Origin: Rhynchosporium graminicola | Lineage: Eukaryota > Ascomycota > Leotiomycetes > Helotiales > Ploettnerulaceae | Direction of reading: 5' to 3' | NCBI GenBank assembly: GCA_900074885.1 | Contig: FJUW01000002.1 | Location: 1,129,001-1,193,000, forward strand | Length of the DNA: 64,000 nucleotides | Part shown: positions 35,730 to 47,076 of the stretch, piece after piece | Numbering within the stretch: position 1 is the first letter of the stretch | Layout of the letters: the number at the start of each line of letters is the position of its first letter | Translations under genes and position numbers: made by a program | Notes under the pieces: generated by a model | The model's database searches: none | The model's input: the letters and a program-made list of their open reading frames with translations, nothing else | What the model was told of the DNA's origin: nothing

Positions 35730-36857
35730 GTATTGCGCCGATTTATCGATTAGATTAGACTGGGACCAAAGATCTGGCTGGACCTTGGAGACTCGGACCG
35801 CTATCGAGTATCGTGTAGGTAGATAGTGGAGTTTAGGTGGTGTGATAGTGGAGTATAGAATGGTATAGTGGCCCGGGGACTATTAAATGCTCGATGGGCC
35901 CGGTGTCATTGGTCGCTGGGACCAATAGCTCATGTCAGGCCGTTGCAACAGTTGGGTGAGTGCCTTTTGTGTCTCTGCTCTTGTATCTGTGTTCTATTCT
36001 GTTCTTCGTGTTCTTTGGTTTTCCTCCTTGGTTTGGTCGTCCGTCCAAAGCAAAGCGAACGTCGTTGAGGCGAGGCGGACCGGAGCGTCGAGTGAGTCTT
36101 GAAGGGGTCTGGCTCGCTTCGGAGGTTTTGTTTATAAGTACCGTATATAAGTATAAACAGACGGAGGGAATTGAATGAATAATGATGTCGAATCTTAATG
36201 ACCGGCTATTACTCGCTGTGGCAAGTGTCCGAGATCAGATCATGGAGAGGAAGTAGTTATATATGCAAGTCAAAGTCAAAGCCAAAGTCAAAGCCCCTCG
36301 AGTGCAAGGCAGAGGCAGGGCAGAGGCAGGAGTTTCTCCGGTGTGGTTTGGCTCTCTCTCTAGTAGCTTCTTCTCTCGCACAGCACAGCAGCAGAGCACA
36401 GCATAGCAGCACTGGTACAGTAACAGACGAGGATGATGAAAGAAGGATAGCTCGTCTAGGGGACAGCGTGGTGGACTGCCGGGGGGCGCAAAGTGATGGA
36501 CAGGGCATTCACAACAGCATCAACATGAGGCCTGGAGATACAAGAGTTGCGCTGGGGGAGTGCCCTGAGTGGATGTCTAATGTCTGGCCTGAATTGTGGA
36601 TAATCTGGGCGCACGAGAAGAGAGGAGAGAGAGCACAGGGATAGACTGCGTGGTTGCGGGAGAAAAGCGAAAGCGAGGGGGTGGAGACCAGGATTCGGAT
36701 TGCAGGTAGACAAGGGACGATTAAGGAGGGGGAGCACAAGGGGAACAAGGATTGAGGAGGGAGTGCTTGATGGATTGGATGATGGATGGATTATAGAACA
36801 TGGATACCTGGTTGGTTGGTGGATCTGGAAGCAATGAAGTTACAAGTACTTGGTTAC

Positions 36858-36904
36858 AGTAGAAGTAGAAGTAGAAGTAGAAGTAGAAGTAGAAGTAGAA
36901 GAGA
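36858..36904. repeat. (AGAAGT)n microsatellite
   Basis: About seven hexanucleotide units in a row. Confidence 0.9.
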
Positions 36905-37224
36905 AAGCTAGGTAGTAACAATGGCATCTATCAAGCACGCGGCTTGGGAACAAACAACCATCTCGAATTCCTCAGCGTTGAAATACAATCACATCTATAT
37001 TTTACCTAAGATTCCTGTGTCTGGTACAGGACCTCAGGTACAGGCGGCCTCCAAAAGTTTGAGATCTCCATTACATTGAAATTGAACACTGATCCTCTAC
37101 GCCCCCTTTGGCCCTTTGAGCAGGTGTACTGGAATGAATGCCCAGCCTCCCAAATGTTGGAACAATACCTAGCTCTAACCAGATCTAGGTGCTCTCATAT
37201 CGTGGCAAGGCCACGCATCGGGGA

Positions 37225-37256
37225 CCTCCAAGTCCTCCAAGTCCTCCAAGTCCTCC
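37225..37256. repeat. 9-bp tandem repeat (CCTCCAAGT)
   Basis: Three full copies and a partial one. It could be mistaken for a short protein repeat in an open frame, but nothing else supports coding. Confidence 0.85.
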
Positions 37257-37625
37257 TCTTGAAGACCTCCAAGCCAAATGTAACTAACCAACCAACATTC
37301 TCTAAATCTACGATGTCCCCGTCGCTGCCGCTGCCGCTGCCGTTGCTACGTTAGCGGTTACTCTCTTGGTATCAGCGTGGTTGTCAACTCTCTTCACTTG
37401 GCCCAAAGAAGAAAGCCGGGCGAGCGAGTGTCCGTCCATTTTGCGGAATTAAATCATGGTTATTTGAGCATACCTACTAAGCGCATCACGTTTAAATCTG
37501 TCGAAAGTGCATTGTCTCGACCGGTAGAGAATTCACCACTGCACCGTCCGAACTAACTCACCGAGGTATGAAGGATACGGGGACATAAGAAAGACATGTC
37601 TATCTATCTACCTTGCTCACCACAT

Positions 37626-37677
37626 CAATAACCTCCGTCCGCTATCACTAGTAATAACCTCCGTCCGCTATCACTAG
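37626..37677. repeat. Tandem duplication of 26 bp
   Basis: Adjacent copies at 37626-37651 and 37652-37677 contain AATAACCTCCGTCCGCTATC and differ only at the first base, so the duplication is recent. Confidence 0.85.
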
Positions 37678-39900
37678 ATGGATATTGGTACCACTGTAAC
37701 CTCTCATCCCACATCTACACTGTTGCCATGCCTGCGTAGGGGATCTATAACTCTCCTACCGAGCATCAAATTACACAGGCCTCATCTCCTGGCATCGTTC
37801 TAGATCATGTGTACCGCACATGTATGTACAATGCCGCCGGTGTTCTTCAACCTAGCCTTTCTGTCTCTCGCCGTCCTCTCGCCGTCTACTCCTCGGCTTC
37901 CATCCCACTGCCCTATCACCGCAGCTCCGATGGAGACCCGGTCCCATACATTCAGGTACATCTCAAGTTGCACAGAACGTGTGCCATTTATACCTAATGC
38001 ACCACCGTGCTTTCCTAGGTCCGTACCGTCCCGCCTTCTTAGGTTAGGTAGGTACGCCTGAGCGGCAGGTGGTTGGGATTAGAAGGTAACATTGAGAGTA
38101 CATATCGAATATTACCTAGGTACATCTGAGCCGTTGGTGAAAGCTGTCAAATCAACTTGCTTCTTGCAAGCCGTCTCCTAAACTGGTTCGACTTCTGTTC
38201 ACCATGTATTGTTCAACCCCAGACGCCACTACAGCTCACCTGTCTCCGCCACGAGCCGACACTTGGAGAGATCGGAAGATGCCGTCATGCCATGATACTC
38301 TATCCCGTTTTTCATCGGCTTACATGAATGTACTTCGCACGGCTAGTCTTGCCTGCTCCAAGCAGGCGCCTCGGAATCTCTCTTTGCGTGTGCTTCAAAC
38401 AAGTACAGTAGACCGAACTACCAATAGTCGCCGATGCTAGGGGCCGGCAGCTGCGCAAGACATAACAAAATCACGAGATTCTAATTTGATTTCAACTTAC
38501 TTATATCAAAGTTCCTTGTCACCTCAAGCAAGCTTTGAGACTAGCTACATCGAGTCCTAAAGGCCCTTCACTTCATCGAAAGTTCGAACCAGAGTCCGAT
38601 GACATCTCGAAGTTGACTTCGATGCTCGACATCGAAGAGGACCAAGATCTATCTCATCTCATCTGAATTCGTCTAATCCGATTTCTGGGGAAAGCGGGAA
38701 GAATTTCGGTAGCGGGGAATCCAACTGAAATGATAGAAGCTGATCTTTAGGCAAATCTCGTCAGTCATTTCTGCAACATCGCGCCAAGTTGATTCAGATG
38801 TCGATTCTCTTCTCGATCAACCAACAGGACTAATCTCCACGGATCCAAATCCAAGGAACAGCTCACTCTTCCATTGCCAACAGCTCATCTTTACCTACTC
38901 ATCCACCATCTATCTACATATCAAGCTGCGAGACCGCCCATCAGAAAGCACACAATAGAAAGTCGTATGTAAAGCTATTCCTAATTCATCGCCTCGGCCA
39001 ATCACCACCAAGACGGCGATATTTCAGCCCCCACACACAGACATCCATCATCTCAGCAGAGTCACAATACACAACCAAAAGATCCGAACCAGTCGCTCAA
39101 CTGCAGTGTTTCAGAACCGGCGTTTCGTACGCCCACACAACATTTCATCTTCCTTCAAGCTAGGACGTTGCACAGCAGTAAAGTGAACCCTGTCCAGCGC
39201 GACAGACACCCCGAATCTTGATGCTGGGCAGTTGATCAAGTAGTCCAATAAATGGCCTTCCTGACTTCCCCGGTGTAGTACAGGTCCCGGTACTTATCCA
39301 TCCCTGATCCTTGGCCCTGGCCTGTCGAGTTTGCTTGATCCTCGTGGAGTTGAGGCGGTGCGCATGGCACTTGCGACATACAGAGGTATAGGATCATACT
39401 GATATGACTATACTATGTAGAACAAGACAGGGCGAACGAACTACGATTTTCCACGCAGGATTGACGTGGGTGATGATTGTTCAAGCGAGGCTATCTGTCA
39501 AAAGAGGAAGTGATTCCTGCAAACAACACTATCTTATCATCTTCCCCCTTTTTGGCAAGACAATCTTCGTGCTTCGAAACTCCACAGCTGCGGCTTAGCT
39601 ACCTACAAATGCTAATCCAATGTAGGTAAAAGTTTGACGCTCGAGAACCAAACTGGAATACTAACCTCTGATTATCCGGAGTCTTCAGGCTCAAATACGG
39701 TTCCACGGTTCGACGACTACACATGGTCATACCAGCCTCGCTCCTCGGTGGCAATTCAGTTCCACAATATCGCAAACCATCGAGATATCCATGCCAGAAC
39801 AACCAAACGATCTACAGCCGACGGGCGCGCACAGGTTTCAAATACCCGCCTTTTCGGATGAACTTGTATGAAAAAGGCAAAACGTTTCAATGATCGCAAG

Positions 39901-39903
<3 letters not shown>

Positions 39904-39932
<29 letters not shown>
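39904..39932. repeat. (CT)n microsatellite
   Basis: About fourteen dinucleotide units. Confidence 0.95.
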
Positions 39933-39934
<2 letters not shown>

Positions 39935-42900
39935 GAATATGAATTCGCGTGTAGCGTACGCCAGGCTTATCGCGAGGATAATTATAGCTGCAAAGAGATC
40001 CGGCCTGTCCACATAATGATAGATAATCTATCCGAGATCAGCCTCGTTTTCGTTGCCTATGTGGAAGATTCTTTCTTCATCTCAGGCTTCAAGTATTCGT
40101 CGCAATACTCCAGAAAAGCAGGCTGTAGAGTGAACCCTCGGTATCCATGCCACATCGAACGTGGGAGGACTTGAATATTTCCCCGAGTCCCCCTATCCTT
40201 GCGAGGCATCCGGACGTCGGACGATTCCCTCCCTCCACATTTTGTTGTCAGCCATCTAGTCGCATGCGCGAGTATTGCTCTGAATGTTCCATGGTGCGAT
40301 GACATGTTTGGATAATCCCGCACCAGTACCTTCGTCCAACTGACGCACAATCCACCTCTTCTACCATTAACGTCCTTATGAGAAGGGTTGTCACTCCCAG
40401 CTACTACTGACTGTATGATGAAAACTGAATCCAGTCGGAGCGCAACATCAAACACCTCACCTCGCCTCTCCCGACTGCTCGCATACGACGTATACAACCC
40501 TTGAGAAAGTTCATCGGGATCGAATATCAAGCCGCAATAATACCTCATGTACCGGGCTTTTCAAAAGTACCTTACTGTCCAGACCCTGATGTTGTATCCC
40601 TTGCTTTCTCCACCTTTTCGAGTCTACTCCGCATCATGCCCTGTCCAGTCCTGTGCTGTCAAGGATGTAAAAAGCAGAAATGCTTCAGATTCGCGGAGCA
40701 TCCCCCCACTCCACCCATCTTGCCATCCCGCATCTTCCTCTGTACAAGTAGATGCGCAGAAACTTGTCGGCGGCCTTGCTCGATCTCTTTCCCGTGTTCT
40801 AGCATGTATGATTGGATACCGTATGGCTGGAACCATACACACAGCCCTCTTTCCAGGGTGCTGCAGCGGTTAAATAAACCTGCATATTATGTATACTGTA
40901 GCGAGGGTTTGATACAGTAGCCTGAGCCTGAGCCGGTAGATGCAGAAAGGGGGAGAGAAAGGTGGAGACTAGCGCCTGCTTGAGAGTCCTGCACGAGGAT
41001 TTTAAGATTAGACTACATCAGCCATACCGACATCAGCGATACAAGATCGAGATATTAAGGAAAACATCATGCTTCTTTAACAGCCTCTGTGTAGGTAGGT
41101 ACAATATAGCGGGACTATATTCTAAGAGGAACGCTAAGTTCAACCACATAGCGCTATTCTCCTCGTCCCGTCGGTGTCAGTCCTGCAATCATACAAACAG
41201 GCGCATACATCATCACAGCTGATTTGACAGTAGGTCTGTCTCGATCTCCCTTGCCTCTGAAGTCTTTTCCCCACACCCGGACGGGAGCGATCTCATCTTA
41301 CTTATACTTCGTAAGCGCTAAACTTCAATTCGACGACCCTGAAGCTGTGAACTTGAGCTTATTTATTATGTTCACCCGTAGAGTTTCTGCTTCTTTTTAT
41401 GAAGGAGGGCGTCGCTGATGAGACTTTGATCGGCTTCAGCTGAAGTAGCTGGCGTCGAGTGTTTTTCTGCTTTGTTATCAGGGCTGGTGCTGGTTTTGGG
41501 GTTGAGCTGATAGTCAAGCGGGTTTTGTTCTGCTGTATTAACACTCTTTCACAAGGAGGGAGGGAGGATATAGCCATGCGGAATCAGGTTAGCAAGGTTG
41601 ATAGGAAAGACGTCTTGATCTTGGCTCTGTTCACAAGATTGTCAAAATGATTCGGCGTTTCTGCTTATTCATCGACTTAACTTCTAAATAGCTAATTTAA
41701 GGCATCTCTCTATAGGCCCCTAACAAATATCCGATCTGATACCACCTATCATACCCAGATCTCACTTTGAGTCGTGTACTAATACTATATTTGCGGACGA
41801 CCTAACCGGACCTCGACTCTCAAAGGAGATATAACGCCCACCGCATGGTGCTCGCTCGCTTCCTGTGACCCAACGTCAACAATGGAACGAGTACCGTGCC
41901 TGTACAGGATCATGGTTGTGTTTGTGCAAGCGACTCATGCAATTCTTCTTCACTCTACTCATCCGCGCGGAAATAAGAAGTGTGGTTGTACAGCAAGCTT
42001 TCTCCGCCTCTACTTTGGAACAGCACGCGGAGTTGAGTAGGTAGGTATATTCTTCCCTTACGGTACGGCACAGTCGGCACTTGACATTCTATGCGCCTTA
42101 GTACATTGGAGACATTCCCCGGACATTCTTATGCAGCTACACTACACGCCTATGCATATGTAGCTCGCTAGGTATTCATGTCTAGTCGTGTCCCGATGTC
42201 CATACTCAATATCTTACAAAGTGCACCTCAGGTGCGCCCGATGTCAAGGAGCCAGCAATCGGCATGGTTTACATCGGCCAGTTACCTGTCTGTCTGTACC
42301 ACAACGGCTCTGTCTCGGGTTCCAGGAAATCGGTCCGTCCTGTGATCATCGAGTCTTCAAACGTCACACGAACGACCCTCTGTCTGGTGCCCGAAAGTGG
42401 CGCTTGGTTTGGTGCGTGCTACAAGATACTTGCGGGACGATTCCACGCCTGTAGATATATATCATGTCGCATTTTAGCTTGAGCGTTGTGGTGGACTTGA
42501 GACTGGTAAAGGCCATGCTGGGTAGTTTGTCAACAAGTGGATAAACACTATGCTGTTGGTATTTCTAGCCTATTTCATTACCATGAAAGTGCTCAAGCCG
42601 CCTCTTACAGAATACAGGCTTCAATCTAAGCATGTCTCGGGACTTCAAAGCACAACGAAACCCTCAACAACGAGATCACCCACCGTGGAATATAAGTTTG
42701 ACATCAACCACGAAGCCTATCCATACCATGCACGTCATTTCTCTTGCATCAGATGTGCATTCACGGCTTTGGATCTCGGCAGATATACAGATCATACCCT
42801 AAGCTACTCGCTGGCACAAATAGGCTAAAATCATGTCTTTCCTTCTACGCTTCGAGAAAATGATTTATCCTCAGTATACCCCTCATGCTATATTACCTGC

Positions 42901-43593
42901 ATCGCGGTACTGCATTATGGGTATGGGTCACGGCGGGAGGGATTTCGGAGGTAAGTGTAGGGAATTCGGTATTGAGTGGCACGCAGCGGCATTTGTTTAC
43001 GTGTCTAGATATGAAGAGAGATGCATAAGGATAAATCAGCTAGAACGGAAGACGAAAGGAGCGGTGATTTGCCGCAGCAACCGGTATGCGGGTTTCTATG
43101 CAGGTTGTCTTGGAATCTACGTAGATTACTCTCTGATCTTCGAAGCTGTTCCATGAAATAATAGTCTAGAACCAAGTACCAAGGCATATCTCTTAGTAGG
43201 ATTTACATTCAAGACTTTTGTACTCGAACATTTACAAGCTGTTACTAGCACGCCACAAGATTCTATGGTGAAGACTAGGATTCGTCTTCCATATCACCGC
43301 AGCGAAAGATTATCTACTCAGTAGGTATCCGAGTCAACATCGGGACCTTACCTCACTAGATCTCTGAGTCCCTCTCACTGTAACTCTAAGCACATCACTC
43401 TCATACTCTCATAGCATGACATCGACACGTTCATCTACAACCGTTCCTCACGGACAAGAATCACTCCGCCTCAACCACACCCTCAAAATAAAGTCTACAT
43501 CCCTATACTCTCGTATTCAGGTTCGACATCCGACTACCAAATACACGACGACCGTCTAAACGCGACATGAGACGGGAAGCGGAATCTTCATGT

Positions 43594-43615
43594 TGTGATT
43601 GTGATTGTGATTGTG
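43594..43615. repeat. (GTGATT)n short repeat
   Basis: Three to four hexamer copies (TGTGATTGTGATTGTGATTG). Confidence 0.8.
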
Positions 43616-46384
43616 TAGCGAGGAGAAAAAACAGATCATGCATGTTCGACACGCAAGTAACCTAGTACCACAGAGAGCAATTAAAGTAAACATGTTCCCT
43701 TCCTTTTACGAACAAGCCGTCGGGTTCCTGAAGCACGGTCTGATTAAGCTTCCAAAGAGCTACCGCGGATGTAGACGGCGGGATGCAGGCAGGTGAGGTG
43801 ATGTGAAGGCCGAGAAGTCGAGGATATTATTCTTGGTACTATACGTTGATTTTTGGATCGAGTTTTTTGATTTTATGAATACTTGGTTTTAGTGATCTGT
43901 TGTGCTAATGTCGGATTGTACACAATTATGTATTCGAGCGTGGCTAAACGGCGATGTCTTACTATAAGAGCTACAGCATCATTCGATAGGTCGATCGTGG
44001 TACGCAGGGACCAGTTGTCGACAGGTAATGAAACGGCAATGTCTCGCGATTAATTATGGGATGAGGGTTGTACTTGGGAGCTTATGAGTTGGATTAATGG
44101 GAGAATTTGCAAAACCTTAGGACCACGAGCCTCATTGTTGATCCGATTCGAGCATGCTAAGTTACCAAATCCAGGGTAAACTTGTAAAGTCTATCATCTC
44201 ACTAATCCTCAATACTGCAGTTCCAGATCCACGGTTATCAGAACCCGCTAACCACAACATCAAAGCAGCTACACGATCTTTCACCAGATCTAAGTCTAAG
44301 ACCAGAGCTAGATTCCTTCATAATCGCCCACTTATTCACTTTACCCGACATTCCATTCCACACGGCACTCCGTAATCACCAAGACTTCCACAAATCCAGT
44401 CACCTCTTCATCTCAATCTCCATCCATCCATCCTATCCACGCTCTCACCACCCCTCTCCTAGACCCTCGTCACCCTCCTGCAAACACCCGCCTCCCAGCC
44501 TCTCCTCTCCACTCCTCACTCAGTACAACCCCCCNCCCCTTTCCCTTACCAGACACGCCTAGATAACGTTCCATCCTAACGGCAAGCAGCATGGAATTCC
44601 TTCGCGTCTTACACATCTACACACGGACGAAACGAAAGCTTTCTTTAAACACTTTTTATTATTGAGTGCATACACGATCGCGCAGGTCTTGCTGTTTGTA
44701 TTACCTTCTTTTTGCAAGTTGACGGATAATCGGCTCGGGTCCGCAGCTCTGGTTGTAGACGGATTAGACATGGACATCGTGTGGCGTTTGTGTATGCGTG
44801 ATAGATCTGTAGTGGGGAGGAGGGATTTGTGAGGAAAAGAATTGGATATTCAGAGAGGTCGTCGATACGTGGGTTTTAGAGGACTGGTAAGGTAAGTGGC
44901 GGATGCTGTGAATTTAGGGGCCAGTACATGCTTTGAAGCTCGGGTGGTGAGATCAGATGATGACAAATTGGGGCTTTAAGATCTTCTTTCTGGTGATCGG
45001 ATCGTGCGAGTTTTAGAGACAGAGTTGGTTGGAAGTCAGAATACTGCGTATCGATCGAATGATCAAATGAATGAACCGAATTGAACCTTTGTGTAAATGC
45101 CAAGCAATTGAATCACATGGCTGCCAAGATGAGGAGATGATAGATCTGATGTGAAGTGCCAAACTAGTCGAAAATGCCGGGAGCGAAGCGTTTTGGGGGG
45201 CGAGTCTGCATTATTGGTCAGTTCACACATATCTTCAAGCATGCGACTTAATAAGTCTAGCCTACTTACCGCGAAACGAGATTTTCAGTGGCATAAAAAG
45301 AAAGCTCGATCAAGTACCATTTCATTCGCATGTAACGAAACGTGCAATCAGACCCGTGTAGGCTGACCCCATGTAGTAGGGGGACGAAGGCCGGCAGGCC
45401 GAAAAGAAGAAGGCGACCAATTTCGGAGTACGCCAGCGCAATGTTCTAAATATCGGTATCGAGATCACAGCAACGCAAGCCGAGCCCGAGACTGTAGTCT
45501 GGAGCAAATTTCAGTGAAGGTAAGGGGTACGCAAATATGATGGGTAAATAAGCGGACCTATCGGATTCTTGTCAACACCCCAGGTACTCACATGTCCCAA
45601 TTTACTCCAAGACACGTAGATAAGTATCTATGGTAAGGCAGCAATACTTGGAAATACTGTACCTATGATATGGCCAGCCGCAGCGTAAGATTGGAGAATG
45701 TTGATGCTCAGAACGCCCTTAGCAGCCGGCACTACACTACCTGTACACTATGCACACTACGCACACTACACTTAAACAGTCTCCAGCCCGAGCATCATCC
45801 TCAGTCAAAAATTGCACCATGTCATGCGAAAGCGAATTGGTGGTCTTAGATTAGTGGCTCCATGGCCCGACCTGAGAAAAAGACAGGCAGAAAAGTGGCT
45901 CACGAGGACGTAAAAGCGCATGGATTACTGATTAATTTACAGAAATGGCCTTATATTAAGAGGAGATCAATAAGAAGGTAAACTAGGCAAAATTTTGAGA
46001 GGCCTTAATTTTGGTAGCATCGTCACTGGATTGGCGTAGGGTACCGCATTCACTTTTTTGTTATCCTATTCCTCCGCTATCAGCAATGAAATTTGAGTTC
46101 AATATGCCTCAAATACTCTTATCTGTCTTCTGTAAACTTTGTGACAGGCATTTTTCTGGATCTAAGCTGGTACTGCTTCGTTGTTGGCTCGCTGTAAGTT
46201 TTCCTACCTGACCGCGGTAGTCGGGAGCAAGGATTACCACTTACTTATTGGTCGAAGCCAGGATGAAGAGTTTACTTTGCGCTACTAGACTCATAAGAAA
46301 CACGGAGATTCCAGATCTAACGTCAGTCGCCTTATTACCCCTTCTTTTGTAGAATGATAGACCGTTGATCGCGCATGATATTGT

Positions 46385-46871
46385 TTGTTTACTTCTAGAG
46401 AAATAACCGAATGCGCTAAAAAGAAATGTTGGCCTAAATCATTGTCAAATCTTAATTCGAAATCTGATTTGACAATCCAGCAACTAGAAGCGAAGTGTGC
46501 AGATCGAAGAGACTGTTTCTTTGGGCTTATAGGACTGAGCGGAGGATGCTGCCCAAAGGCCGTTGAAGTGGACTTCGGAAAATCCGCCTTGGAAGTATGC
46601 CGTTTGGTTGTGGAGCATTATCTCCGATGTCATTTTCATCAACCCGATTATCGACCCTATGTTGGATGGACCTATCGAGAACAGTCTATTGACCGGAGTG
46701 AGAAAGCTCTTTGGTCTGTTTTCTTTTTCGGGAGAAAATGTTCCCGAAATACTTGCAGTAATGTCACAGGTCGTAATGGCACAAATTCAATCAAGTCCAA
46801 CAAGTCGATCGACCTTTCTCGACGAAGAAATACAAGTAAGTTTTCCTAATTTCTCTATACTCCCCATGTAA
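46385..46871 (+). pseudogene. HET-like (heterokaryon incompatibility type) gene remnant
   Basis: The frame 46385-46849 contains EAKCADRRDCFFGLIGLSGG, then AVEVDFGKSALEVCRLVVEH. This resembles the DPRDRVYGLLGL plus VDYSKS-VYLDV pattern seen in fungal HET-domain proteins after the HET core. After about 46630 the neighbouring frame reads more like protein (PMLDGPIENSLLTGVRKLF, VPEILAVMSQVVMAQ) up to a GTAAGT at about 46834, so a frameshift is likely. An acceptor-like TTCTAG at about 46394-46399 and a plausible earlier exon (MKFEFNMPQILLSVF, from 46086, with a GTAAGT donor) suggest a multi-exon gene. HET proteins mediate non-self recognition between hyphae; this copy looks broken and the HET core itself is not seen. 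Confidence 0.4.
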
Positions 46872-47076
46872 TTCTCTTTCCCAGGGTATACGTATTAATC
46901 AGACAAACATGCCGATTCCCAATGTCCAACAGTACTCCGCCACTTTGCAATCGGTCACAACCCCATCATCTTATTTCCAGTCAACGCAATCATCCCCACA
47001 TTCCTGGCTCTCATTAAACCTCCTCACCATTTCTTCCACGTCTCTCACATTTACTCCCACCCCCATCCAGACTACC

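Larger units (their letters stand above)
35328..46384. other. Eleven-kilobase gene desert with microsatellites
   Basis: Starts with the promoter side of the bHLH gene. I find no recognisable coding domain or tRNA. The longest open frames (40057-40548 minus, 163 codons; 36198-36644 plus, 148 codons; 42833-43156 plus) have no family-like features. Simple repeats are common: GGTA, AGAAGT, CT and GTGATT arrays and a 9-bp CCTCCAAGT array. One undetermined base lies inside a C-run at 44535. Confidence 0.45.

Noticed and set aside
37225..37345. CRISPR-like spacing of short repeats
   Set aside because: These are simple tandem microsatellites in eukaryotic DNA; there are no unique spacers of constant length.
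38560..38660. Possible tRNA B-box (GGTTCGAA on the minus strand)
   Set aside because: No A-box or cloverleaf stems at the right spacing.
40057..40548. 163-codon minus-strand frame in the gene desert
   Set aside because: No recognisable motif, signal or membrane helix and no splice partners; kept out of the gene list.
44535..44535. Undetermined base in a C-run (and another at 62175 in a G-run)
   Set aside because: Homopolymer uncertainty of the assembly, not biology.
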